Virus record (IMG/VR): IMGVR_UViG_3300020197_002601
Span: 37,869 to 101,868 of that record
Length of the DNA: 64,000 nucleotides
Source of the DNA: a virus
Reading direction: 5' to 3' (one strand)
Shown: positions 41,634 to 51,157 of the stretch, in pieces
Layout: each line of letters starts with the position of its first letter
How positions within the stretch are numbered: position 1 is the first letter of the stretch
Translations under genes and position numbers: made by a program
Notes under the pieces: generated by a model
The model's input: only the letters and a program-made list of their open reading frames with translations
What the model was told of the DNA's origin: nothing
Databases searched by the model: none

Positions 41634-43595
41634 ATGAATACTCCAAATACAAATAAAAATATTGCAGTATACAACAATCAATCTCTTGATAGTTTTTCAG
41701 ATACAATTATTTCGTTTGAATACTCTAGATATAACCCTGTAACAACCCCAACAGGTGGTATTGCTGTAATTTTCTTTGATAGTATTATAGATATGCCTCG
41801 GGGAGGCGGCCCGGGGAGTTGCTTAGGTTATCTGTCATCTCCAATTATTACCGACAGATGTATGCTGGGTGGCTATAGAGGTCTTGCTGGTGCTATTTTA
41901 GGAATAGGTTTTGATTCGTCTGGACAATTTGCTCTAGAGCAAAACGGCATTACAGGGGTTTCACTATCGGCTTACAGAGCGGAGCCTACCATAGCTGTTA
42001 GAGGGGGGATTAATAAAAATTATGAATTGCTTTACAATTTATCAGACGATAAAAATATTAATAGTATTCCGGGTCTAGAAAATTTTACTATAGATAGACA
42101 AACACCTACTGATTCTGAAGAAAATTATCGAGCAGTTAGAATAATTGTTGCAAAACAGTTTAGCGAAATTACAGTACAATTAAAAGACAATATCAAAGAC
42201 CCTAATTTTACTACAGCTTTCAAACTCACTTTACCAGATATTCGAAGAACAGCTTTTAAGGTAGGTTTAACTCATACGACTAATGATCCGGATACAAAGT
42301 TTTTAATAAAAAACTTTAATGTAGCAGGGTTTCCCGGAACAGTGGAATATACAGATTTAATTACCGGGTGTCAGCAACATATTATAATTGATGATACACC
42401 TTCTGAAAGTAATATGGCTATGGGTAAAGAATTTATCTCACTACCAGTGAACAAAAAATTAATTACATACACCACAGATTTAAATAAGTACAATCTAGAA
42501 AACATAGTTTATACAGGAGCTGGAGTTAAGCTTTTAGGTCAAGATGGAGATACTGTAGTTGGTAGAATCAACAACACATCAGATGTTGTGGTGTATGAAT
42601 TTTTGGGCCAAAAACTTGCTCGAGCAAATGTTATTAAAACACCAGATAATACTGAGGCCTCGGCAGCAGATGTTGATGGAGACACGTTAGTAATTTGTAC
42701 TAAGTCAAACGAATTCTTGGGTACACCTGGTGGTGTATTCATTTATAAGTATATCTCTGAAAGTACTGACCCAACTTTAATAGGTGCCTGGGTGTTATAT
42801 CAAACAATATTATCAACTGCTGTTTTATCTGGAGCTGGATTAGGAACCTCAGCCCAGCTTTATGGAGAAAATTTATTGGTAGGAAATAGTAATGAATGGA
42901 TACACGCCTTTCAAAGAAACCCCAGCAATGCTTGGGAGTTAAGTCAAACGATATACTCACCTGCATCAGGCATTAGTAGATTCGGTACTTCTATGAGCTT
43001 GTATGAAAGGGATTTAGTAGTTGGGGCACCTTATGCAAATAGACAAACTTATTCTACCTTAGGGCAAGGAGAAGTTTTTCATTTTTATCTTTCTCAAACT
43101 AGTAATAGCTGGAACTATATAATGGCGCTTGGAGATTTTTACGCATTAAACACAGTAGCAGGTAATTTCGGTAGCGACGTAAAGCTTTACAAAAATCTTT
43201 GCGTTGTAGGTTCGCCTGGAGAAGCTTACATAGAGCAGGGGCAACCATATGAATCTCCTAATGTAGGGCGGGTATATATTTTCAACAAAACAACAAACGG
43301 ATTATTTACCCAAGGAACTGTTTTAGCACCGTTATCAACCTTTAGAGAGAAATATACGTTTTTTGGTAGTTCAGTTAACGTTTATGAAAATTTTGTCTCT
43401 GTTATATCGCCTTTTACACCTAGGAAAGGATTTGGCTATCTAAGTATATATGATACAAGATGTCTATTTACTGTGCCTCCTACCCATCAAGCTGTACCGG
43501 ATTGCTCTATTGGCTTGATCGACAGAGGCGGCTATGTAATAGACCTATTAAACAATACCTACATGCAGAATCTTAGCTGCGTACTAAATCCATGA
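41634..43595 (+). CDS. Virion adhesin with L-type-lectin-like and FG-GAP propeller domains
   Basis: 653 aa. Residues about 22-235 resemble a legume/L-type lectin sandwich: GGIAVIFFDS, GGGPGSCLGYL, then GLAGAILGIGFDSSGQFAL. Residues about 300-600 carry integrin-like FG-GAP propeller repeats (ADVDGDTLVIC, LYERDLVVGAPYANRQ, LYKNLCVVGSPGEAY, VYENFVSVISPF). Both are carbohydrate- or surface-binding modules. Position within the baseplate operon implies exposure on the baseplate. TAAATA core box 4 nt before the ATG. Confidence 0.7.
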   Translation: MNTPNTNKNIAVYNNQSLDSFSDTIISFEYSRYNPVTTPTGGIAVIFFDSIIDMPRGGGPGSCLGYLSSPIITDRCMLGGYRGLAGAILGIGFDSSGQFALEQNGITGVSLSAYRAEPTIAVRGGINKNYELLYNLSDDKNINSIPGLENFTIDRQTPTDSEENYRAVRIIVAKQFSEITVQLKDNIKDPNFTTAFKLTLPDIRRTAFKVGLTHTTNDPDTKFLIKNFNVAGFPGTVEYTDLITGCQQHIIIDDTPSESNMAMGKEFISLPVNKKLITYTTDLNKYNLENIVYTGAGVKLLGQDGDTVVGRINNTSDVVVYEFLGQKLARANVIKTPDNTEASAADVDGDTLVICTKSNEFLGTPGGVFIYKYISESTDPTLIGAWVLYQTILSTAVLSGAGLGTSAQLYGENLLVGNSNEWIHAFQRNPSNAWELSQTIYSPASGISRFGTSMSLYERDLVVGAPYANRQTYSTLGQGEVFHFYLSQTSNSWNYIMALGDFYALNTVAGNFGSDVKLYKNLCVVGSPGEAYIEQGQPYESPNVGRVYIFNKTTNGLFTQGTVLAPLSTFREKYTFFGSSVNVYENFVSVISPFTPRKGFGYLSIYDTRCLFTVPPTHQAVPDCSIGLIDRGGYVIDLLNNTYMQNLSCVLNP

Positions 43596-45139
43596 ACATT
43601 TATTTAACATCACAACCCTTATCCTCAATTGCGTATTGCTTTTATTTAGACCACTATATTTTTAGTGATCCTGTAAGTGGGGTAAATATATTCTACCCTC
43701 TTACTGCATTTGGAGGAGAGTTTAATGTGGGCAATTTGCTAGCGGCTTCAGAGGATTTTTCTAGTTCTTACTGGTTCAAAGATAATATAGAAGTTTTTAG
43801 TGATACTTCTTTAACACCTTATTCGGTAGTTCAGCTTCCTGTAGCAGATAGGGTGCAGGACTCTGGTACCGGCACTCATAGTTTATGCCAGCTTACTGAT
43901 GCGTTTATCTTAAGTACTAATCAAGACTATACTTTCTCTTGTTTTGCAAGCGGTAATAGTAGGCAATATTTAGGTCTGTACGTAACAGGTGGGGGCACTG
44001 GTAGGGTAGGAGCCACCTATGACTTGTTTTCTGGCTCTACACAAACAACCGGTTCAAGCGGCAGTAACTATACCGTATTAGGATCAACGGTAAGCGCTAT
44101 TGGTCAAGGGTGGAGCTTGTATAACATGGCATTTAGAGTCGGTGCAAACACCCCTCACGTTGCCCATCTTGTACATAGACAGTCTGCTTGGGCTGGTGGT
44201 ACTACAGATTTAAAAGAATCTTATTCTTCCAATGTTGGTACTAGTGCCTATTATTCACTACTCTGGGGAGCACAAATTAGAAAAGGTAATTTTTCTGCTT
44301 CAAATAATACGTATCCTGTAATTCAAAGATCTTCATACTCTACATCTATATCTGGTGGGCCATTTAACGACGTCTGCTTTCAAGATTATTGCTATAAAAG
44401 TATCACCTTTGACCCGATTAAGCTGTATTGTGTAACCACGGTTAATTATATACTTTCTGGAATTGATGAAAATGATGCTAATGTTATAGAGGTTGTTTAT
44501 GACTTCGGGGATAATACTCCTTTTGCAGAATACTCCTATAAACGGGAAAACGGAACCAATGTATCGCCTATATTAACCCCTGTGAGCCATACATACTATC
44601 CAGATAATACAACAGCAAAAACATACACACCTTCTATCAGCGTAATAAGAAGTGATTGCTGTATAAACAGCTACTACCTTACATTATGCACCTTTAAATG
44701 TAGTATCTTAGACATATATGAAGATGTAATTTTACATAATGCTCAGCAATCTGCTGATTTTAATGTTGTATTGACTTTAGAAAAGACAAATACACGTCAA
44801 CTCTTTAAAAATGCATTGGATCTTTCTAATATCGTGTTTGCGGTTCCCTTACTCTCATCACTGCCTAATTTAGTTGAGCCAGTACCACCAGCGCTTAATA
44901 AACCACAACCCGAACCTTTACCACCACCGGATATAGTCCCGCCAGTCAATAACAATCCAGTTGTCCCCCCGGAAAGGGCATACTACTACAAAGAAGGTAA
45001 AGGGGTTGATTTGGCCCCCGATTTCTTAAGAATTGTTCCTTCTGAGGATATAATATCAGCAGAAACAAGTGGATTAACTTTAAGTGGTGATGGCCCACCT
45101 TACTTGCCTTCAGAAGGCGTAGACATTCAAATAACGTAA
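43592..45139 (+). CDS. Virion protein with carbohydrate-binding-like and PKD-like domains
   Basis: 515 aa. Residues about 48-243 form a jelly-roll module typical of phage tail proteins: LLAASEDFSSSYWFKDN, ADRVQDSGTGTHSLCQ, YTFSCFASGNSRQYLGLYV and the closing YSLLWGAQIRKGNF. A PKD-like EVVYDFGDNTPFAEYSY follows (about 297-350), then a Pro-rich linker (about 427-460) and a short C-terminal part. Overlaps upstream by 4 nt. Likely a glycan-binding baseplate component. Confidence 0.65.
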   Translation: MNIYLTSQPLSSIAYCFYLDHYIFSDPVSGVNIFYPLTAFGGEFNVGNLLAASEDFSSSYWFKDNIEVFSDTSLTPYSVVQLPVADRVQDSGTGTHSLCQLTDAFILSTNQDYTFSCFASGNSRQYLGLYVTGGGTGRVGATYDLFSGSTQTTGSSGSNYTVLGSTVSAIGQGWSLYNMAFRVGANTPHVAHLVHRQSAWAGGTTDLKESYSSNVGTSAYYSLLWGAQIRKGNFSASNNTYPVIQRSSYSTSISGGPFNDVCFQDYCYKSITFDPIKLYCVTTVNYILSGIDENDANVIEVVYDFGDNTPFAEYSYKRENGTNVSPILTPVSHTYYPDNTTAKTYTPSISVIRSDCCINSYYLTLCTFKCSILDIYEDVILHNAQQSADFNVVLTLEKTNTRQLFKNALDLSNIVFAVPLLSSLPNLVEPVPPALNKPQPEPLPPPDIVPPVNNNPVVPPERAYYYKEGKGVDLAPDFLRIVPSEDIISAETSGLTLSGDGPPYLPSEGVDIQIT

Positions 45140-45143
45140 TACG

Positions 45144-45151
45144 GATAAATA
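45144..45151 (+). promoter_or_regulatory. Late-type promoter (GATAAATA) for 45156-48554
   Basis: Late-box variant, 4 nt before ATG 45156, in the only short gap of this operon. Confidence 0.5.
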
Positions 45152-45155
45152 TTTT

Positions 45156-48100
45156 ATGCTAACAAGTTTTATAACCAATGATAATTTTAGACCGCTAAGC
45201 GCTTCATATCTATATGATAATCAAGTAGATTTTCTTAATAATCGAATTGGTATAGACGGTAATCTGACAACGTTCTTTTCACCTATTTTAAAAGAAACAT
45301 TAGATTTTCAAAACAATAATTACAGTTATCTACATCTTACAAAGTCTTTAAAACTTTCAGAAATAACAGATTTTACAACACCCGATAATAGAGAAAAAAC
45401 TTTATTTTGTGCTATAAGAAATAACGAGGGTAAGTTTTTAAAAGCAGTAATTGATCCATCCATTCCATCAACCACTATACCCATTCAAATGACACAAGGT
45501 TTTTTTGAGCAAGACATTACTAAATTAGACAATGAATGTTTTTTTGAAATAGACTTAACAAACCCATACAAAACAACAGTAGGCCATTTGTACAAAAACA
45601 AACTATATTATCTCTGCTATAATACATTTAATTATTCTTTAAGGTTTTTAAATGAAGATAATTTTTCTGGAGGTCTAGAGAATACAAAATACTTTTTTTT
45701 CTCTTATGATGACAAGACTAATCTTTTGACACTTCAAACAAGAATTAATAATCTACCTTATTACACTTTGTATGATACTTCTTCACTAACATTAATAGTA
45801 TCTGGAGCTACAGAAATGCAATTTGATAATGAAAAAAGATTTTTTTCAGTAAAATCAGTTGAATTGCCTTTACCGGTTGAAATTACTAATGAATGGGGCA
45901 GTTATGAACAATCTTTTAATCAAAATAATTTAAGATTAAATCAAGAAAAAAGTTATTTCAATATTGAAAATAATTTCTTAATTCACAGTGAATATGATAA
46001 TCTAGCTGGGACCGCGCTAAAAACTAATGTTTTGACTTTAAAGAATCAACTCAACACAAAACATGCCCAGGGAAGGGGTAATGTCTTTTTGAGCGAAAAT
46101 GACACTTTATACCGAAATTACAATGCAATTTTTTCTGGTCGTAGGCAAGAAGAAGGTTATCAAAAGCTTCATCTTCAATATGATAGTTATTCTACCCCCT
46201 ATGAGTTTAAACCCGGTAAAACTACATGGTTTCATACCCCACAAAGCATGTATCCTTTTAAAAGATTAAATTTAAAATCGTCTAAATTGATTCAAGCTGG
46301 AGCTATTGCTGGTGATCACCCGTTAAGAAGTGATAAAATTTTTAAGAAATTAGCAAATTATAAGTCGTCTTCAAACCAAGGTGATTCAAGTGGGGAGCAA
46401 ACCGGGCAATGGCTATGCAGCTGGTTGTCCGGTGGAGAAAACATACTTATAAAACCTGTTTGGGTTGATAGATTTTATAATCCAAAGCTCGTTACACCTT
46501 TTCAAGCGCTTTCTGCAACGGATGGTAATGTAACATATATTACTACGTTTGAGTGCTTAAATTTACCTTACGAAATTGTAGATGTACCGACTAATATGAC
46601 GTTCGAACCAGGGTGCTTGTATGCTTATTCTCACATAGGAAAGGTTGATATCGAACACAACATTAATTCATTAAATAAATTTCTTCAAATTAAAAATTTT
46701 AATACGTTTTCTACCTGGAACGGTGCTAATTTAGATCCAGAAAAAGATTTGGACGGTAAAAATATCTATTCATTTAATGGGGAAAATGTAGCATCTTTTG
46801 ATGTTAAAAATATTAATTTTGGTGGTAATAAATTTACCTTGTCTTTTTGGGGCTATAGTGAAGATTGGACATCACCTAAAGGTTATCAACTGTTAGGTAA
46901 TTATAACGATTACGGGTTTGGGTTTTTCAATTACAACACTGTGACGCCATTTATTTTTGTTAATAATCGCGGAGTCCTTAACATGTACAACACGGATAGT
47001 CAGTTGATAGATATTTTCGATGCATCACAAAGAGCGTTCGGAAATATTCAATATGTGTTAAGACGTGACCCCTTAAATTCGTTTCACGCGATTACCAATT
47101 CTCAATGGGTGGTAGAGTTTGATTTACGGGAAACTATAATTGATGCTACTTCAGCCCTATTTAGCCCAGTAAACTCTATCATTCACGCATCTAATGATGA
47201 GGCAAGGGGGTACATTCTGTATTCTGACAGAAGTTTAAGTGCTATTGATTTAACGTCAAATTTATTATCACCAGTATCTGCAGAAGTTGTTATAGGTAAC
47301 AAAAACACAGCAAGAGAAGTACATCGACTGAGTGACGGTAGAGTAGCCGTAGTAGATGGTACAAGGGGAATAGTTAGATCTAATAGGCTGTATTTTCTTA
47401 GTGCGGGAATAGTTATGACATACGATACAGTGACTAACAGATTGTCCACAGTGATCGGTTCGCGCGGAGCTTTTAGTTTCTTTAATATTGACGGTGATAA
47501 TTACCTGTGGGCAGGAGATGCAAATGCTATTGCAAAATTTGCTCCATCACAAGAAGCTCTCTTTACTGTCTCTTTAACTGCAGATAGACAGTTTACTACA
47601 TCGAGACTTGCAATACAAGATGTATCGTTTATTGAAACGTTTGAAAATGGTGATCTAATAAAATCAGTTCTTCTTACAGCTAGCGGTTCAGACACAACTA
47701 ATGCACTATTAATGACATTAACACCTGAAGGAGTTTTAAATAATACTACTAGAGTTAATGTACAAGGCAATTATCAATTTGCAGATGCTACTAATCATAG
47801 ATTTAATTACAATTATCTAGTTAATAGGCATGGTAATGGTAATTACACATTTAAAACCAGATTGTATAATCCATTCAATAATGAGGATATAGTTATACCT
47901 TCAACCACTGTGGACGCATCTGACTTAGATAATGGCCCACATCATTTTTCCTTGGTGATGAATGCTCCGGAAGGATATATGAAATGTTATCTTGATGGAG
48001 AGCTTTATTCAACCTCTACTTTTCCTGCTAATAAATTTAATCTCACCCCTTTAATAACAAATAATATATTTGCAGGTGCAACACCATTTTATAACGGCCT

Positions 48101-48554
48101 TCTCTTAAGTGATCTTTTAGATAAAAATAAAACTAGAAAGACTAGTTACTTTGTTAAAGATTTTAAAATTCAGAACCTTTATTTACATTCTACGGATTTA
48201 AGATATTTTGATATAGGTATGTTGTATAAAGAAAAGTTTATTCCTAATTCATTAACTTTTGATATACCCAGTGGTCGCCGAAATTATTTTGACGTTGTTT
48301 CGAGATATTTCAAACAGAGCGTACCGGGGGCTAAGAGCCCATTATACAACATATATATCAATGATAATGTTTTAAGTCCTGAAAGTAGATCTAAGTTAGG
48401 TGTGGCAATAATTAATACAATCAAAAACATTACACCCGCATACTCAAAACTTAATTCTTTAAACTGGGTTACAACCCTACCGAGCCAGAGTGCAGAGTAC
48501 ATTCAACCGTATTTCCCAGGTAATACTTTAACCAATACAACCCAAAAATCATGA
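45156..48554 (+). CDS. Giant virion protein: LamG-like sandwich interrupted by a beta-propeller
   Basis: 1132 aa. N-terminal beta-rich part (1-530). A LamG/concanavalin-like half (about 538-600: SFNGENVASFDVKNINFGGNKFTLSFWGYS) is separated from its expected second half (about 905-985: HHFSLVMNAPEGYMKCYLDGELYST, IFAGATPFYNGLL) by propeller-like repeats (about 608-875). The C-terminal block includes RNYFDVVSRYFKQSVPGAKSP. LamG folds bind glycans or proteins. Late-type box 4 nt upstream; coupled to the next gene by 4-nt overlap. Confidence 0.65.
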   Translation: MLTSFITNDNFRPLSASYLYDNQVDFLNNRIGIDGNLTTFFSPILKETLDFQNNNYSYLHLTKSLKLSEITDFTTPDNREKTLFCAIRNNEGKFLKAVIDPSIPSTTIPIQMTQGFFEQDITKLDNECFFEIDLTNPYKTTVGHLYKNKLYYLCYNTFNYSLRFLNEDNFSGGLENTKYFFFSYDDKTNLLTLQTRINNLPYYTLYDTSSLTLIVSGATEMQFDNEKRFFSVKSVELPLPVEITNEWGSYEQSFNQNNLRLNQEKSYFNIENNFLIHSEYDNLAGTALKTNVLTLKNQLNTKHAQGRGNVFLSENDTLYRNYNAIFSGRRQEEGYQKLHLQYDSYSTPYEFKPGKTTWFHTPQSMYPFKRLNLKSSKLIQAGAIAGDHPLRSDKIFKKLANYKSSSNQGDSSGEQTGQWLCSWLSGGENILIKPVWVDRFYNPKLVTPFQALSATDGNVTYITTFECLNLPYEIVDVPTNMTFEPGCLYAYSHIGKVDIEHNINSLNKFLQIKNFNTFSTWNGANLDPEKDLDGKNIYSFNGENVASFDVKNINFGGNKFTLSFWGYSEDWTSPKGYQLLGNYNDYGFGFFNYNTVTPFIFVNNRGVLNMYNTDSQLIDIFDASQRAFGNIQYVLRRDPLNSFHAITNSQWVVEFDLRETIIDATSALFSPVNSIIHASNDEARGYILYSDRSLSAIDLTSNLLSPVSAEVVIGNKNTAREVHRLSDGRVAVVDGTRGIVRSNRLYFLSAGIVMTYDTVTNRLSTVIGSRGAFSFFNIDGDNYLWAGDANAIAKFAPSQEALFTVSLTADRQFTTSRLAIQDVSFIETFENGDLIKSVLLTASGSDTTNALLMTLTPEGVLNNTTRVNVQGNYQFADATNHRFNYNYLVNRHGNGNYTFKTRLYNPFNNEDIVIPSTTVDASDLDNGPHHFSLVMNAPEGYMKCYLDGELYSTSTFPANKFNLTPLITNNIFAGATPFYNGLLLSDLLDKNKTRKTSYFVKDFKIQNLYLHSTDLRYFDIGMLYKEKFIPNSLTFDIPSGRRNYFDVVSRYFKQSVPGAKSPLYNIYINDNVLSPESRSKLGVAIINTIKNITPAYSKLNSLNWVTTLPSQSAEYIQPYFPGNTLTNTTQKS

Positions 48555-50395
48555 ATACTATAAGTACAGAGTTTTCTAAGTTTAATTTAATATACGATAG
48601 AGCTGTAACAGATGTATATCAGTTGCCATACTCTTATGAACAAATAGAAATACAGCCAAATGAACTCGCTGTAGCAAATACACTTAATATAAAGCTTAGA
48701 TATTTGTATGAAAACTTTCTTTATCTTTACGGTTTGTGTAACGTCGCAAATTTTGATATACCTACTACTTACTCTGGCTGGTTTGGTATTTCTGGAAATT
48801 ATTCTTTGTCTGCAGAATGGTTAGAATTTAAATTATTTTCTAATACAACCCCTGTATCTACAGGTCAAACATTTGTAAGCGGTGGAGACGGATTTAAAGG
48901 TATGGCAAATAGCTATTTAGGTATAGGGTATATATCACCCAGATTTGGTTACCCTATTCTAGCAACAGCAAACAAAAACATAATAACTATATTTGGTTTT
49001 GATAAAGGCAGCTATAATATAAGTGTCAACGTAAGAGAGGCTACTCTCACACAGTCTATCATTGACCCTCTATCTGGCTCATTACCGTTTCTTAACATTA
49101 CAGATATAGAGTTAAATAAACAAAATGACGTTTTATACGTTGCTGATGGCACTCTTAACAATATATATAGTTACGATTTAAGCGATACTTTACTTCTTAG
49201 AACTGGAAAAATGTTTTTATTAGACTTTGTGGGCGGCAAAGGCAATATAACAGATAATAGTAAATTTGATGGTCTTAATAAAATCGCATTCGGTGATAAC
49301 GTATTGTTTGCTGAAGACACTAACAATAAGTGTATTAAATGCTTTGATAAAGATTTTAACTGGATCAGTACAACATCCCTAGCAACTTTATTTAACGAAG
49401 TTACCAGCTTTAATGCTCTTAACTATAATGAGCGGACAAATCAACTTTTCGCGTGTGGTAAGAGAAAAGTATATGTACTTGATTTGGTAGATAATCAGCC
49501 CAAACTTACTAACGCCTACAGCCTATCCGGTCTTATTATTAATCCAGATGAAATTGTAGATATAAAATTTGCAGATTACAACAAAGATATCGTTTATATT
49601 TTAACAAAAAACCTTCTTATAAAGAAATGGGCGACTAAACTCAATGAAACAATTGGTGTATATCCGTCTTCTAAGTTAAGCAATACAACAGAATTTAAAT
49701 GGATTGCAAATATTGCTAATAAAAGTCTTTCAGCTGATAACCTATTAGTGTATAATACCTCGTTAAATAGACCATCAGTTTTATCTGGTAGCAACATTGC
49801 TTTTTTTGAAGATAATTTAGATTTAGTCTCTTTACTTAGAAATACTGATTTTCAAATTTACGACTTTAATGATATTGTCTTAAATAAAAATGAATATAAT
49901 CAAGCATGGATTTATAATAAATCATTTAAAAAGCTTTTTTATAATTTATCGCTGTTAAAAACCAATATTGGTTACAGATTTTACGAAGGTAGAACTGTAG
50001 AACAACTATTATCATATGTTGAAAGGCAGTACAATAATGCCTTTATTGATGATCCAGATCTCGATACGAACACTTTTGCTAATGTCTGTATAAACGAAAA
50101 CTTTCAATCGTCTACTATTAATAGAAACTTAAGAAAACTCTACGACCTAGAATACTATCTATTAACTTCTGTTGTTAATCAAGATAACATTAGAACTAAT
50201 TTGTTGCCAAGAACAAGACCCGGGAATAATGCTATATTTGACTTTATTATCTATAATCAGGGATTTGGGGTGTCTGTTGTACCTGATAATATTAAGATGT
50301 ATAGTAATACGGACGGATTTATATCACCAGACAATTCTGTTAATATAGACAACTTATCACCTTATCTCAGTGGAGCAGGCATAATTATTATATAA
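48551..50395 (+). CDS. Baseplate-associated protein with NHL-like propeller
   Basis: 614 aa. N-terminal beta/helical part (1-105), six or so propeller-like repeats (about 110-363: FLNITDIELNKQNDVLYVADGTLNNIYSYDLSD, KIAFGDNVLFAEDTNNKCIKCFDKDF), then a helical C-terminal region (KKLFYNLSLLKTNIGYRFYEGRTVEQLLSYVERQY). It ends in LSGAGIIII, resembling the TGTGIIIIYDGV end of the 51154-53349 product. Function inferred only from context as a tail/baseplate structural protein. Confidence 0.6.
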   Translation: MNTISTEFSKFNLIYDRAVTDVYQLPYSYEQIEIQPNELAVANTLNIKLRYLYENFLYLYGLCNVANFDIPTTYSGWFGISGNYSLSAEWLEFKLFSNTTPVSTGQTFVSGGDGFKGMANSYLGIGYISPRFGYPILATANKNIITIFGFDKGSYNISVNVREATLTQSIIDPLSGSLPFLNITDIELNKQNDVLYVADGTLNNIYSYDLSDTLLLRTGKMFLLDFVGGKGNITDNSKFDGLNKIAFGDNVLFAEDTNNKCIKCFDKDFNWISTTSLATLFNEVTSFNALNYNERTNQLFACGKRKVYVLDLVDNQPKLTNAYSLSGLIINPDEIVDIKFADYNKDIVYILTKNLLIKKWATKLNETIGVYPSSKLSNTTEFKWIANIANKSLSADNLLVYNTSLNRPSVLSGSNIAFFEDNLDLVSLLRNTDFQIYDFNDIVLNKNEYNQAWIYNKSFKKLFYNLSLLKTNIGYRFYEGRTVEQLLSYVERQYNNAFIDDPDLDTNTFANVCINENFQSSTINRNLRKLYDLEYYLLTSVVNQDNIRTNLLPRTRPGNNAIFDFIIYNQGFGVSVVPDNIKMYSNTDGFISPDNSVNIDNLSPYLSGAGIIII

Positions 50396-50401
50396 GGATA
50401 T

Positions 50402-51157
50402 ATGGCAGGAACCTTTAAATTTCATAGTAAACTACATAGAGATAGTCACCATACTTCAAATGCGGGCGGTTCGCCTGATGCCGCATTAGATCCTATTGCA
50501 TCGCAAAATTTACCTTTTGCTGGTATATTTTATAATGAGTTAACAGATAATACAAGATCTTTTAGTATAAAGACAAATAGCCTTGAATGGTGGTCGACCT
50601 ACATTACGGTGCGGTCCTTATCTTCAAATTGGAATAATACTGCCTCTCTTTATTCAACAGTAAACTCCCTATCTAATGATTGGAACGATGGAGCAAGAGG
50701 AGCTACATCATTTAGACCTAATAGCGCAGGGTATGCCTCAGTATACACTACTGTAGCTACTTACAGTGCTGAATGGAATGCGCCTTTTATTATGTTTAGA
50801 AATTTAGTTCAAGAATATACCGCTTCAAAGACGTTTAGCGGTACTGTAATTACTAATACCCCGGGCTTAAGTACCGTCCCATGGGATTTGGATTATAATC
50901 AATCAACTTTCTTGACATTAATTCAAGACCTACAATTAGAAAATCCAATTAATATGAAACGAGGCGGTACATATTGTGTGACCGTAATACAAAACAATGT
51001 AGGTGGGTGGGATTTGAAATTTGGAACATCTTACAGATTTAATGGTACGCCAGAACGACAATTTTTAATAGACACAGGCCCCCGTCGCCGCTCAGTTATT
51101 ACATTTGTAAGTGATGGTACGCTAATGTACGGTGACATAACAAAATTTAATGAATGA
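50402..51157 (+). CDS. Short tail fibre-like protein
   Basis: 251 aa. Begins FKFHSKLHRDSHHTS, a motif shared with the next gene. Residues about 45-135 have repeated S-x-x-W-N / Y-x-x-V units that suggest a trimeric fibre stalk. The C-terminal domain (NMKRGGTYCVTVIQ..GGWDLKFGTSYRF..ITFVSDGTLMYGDITKF) is a small beta module also found at the end of the next protein. AAGGATAT serves as a weak Shine-Dalgarno. Coupled to 51154 by a 4-nt overlap. Confidence 0.65.
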   Translation: MAGTFKFHSKLHRDSHHTSNAGGSPDAALDPIASQNLPFAGIFYNELTDNTRSFSIKTNSLEWWSTYITVRSLSSNWNNTASLYSTVNSLSNDWNDGARGATSFRPNSAGYASVYTTVATYSAEWNAPFIMFRNLVQEYTASKTFSGTVITNTPGLSTVPWDLDYNQSTFLTLIQDLQLENPINMKRGGTYCVTVIQNNVGGWDLKFGTSYRFNGTPERQFLIDTGPRRRSVITFVSDGTLMYGDITKFNE

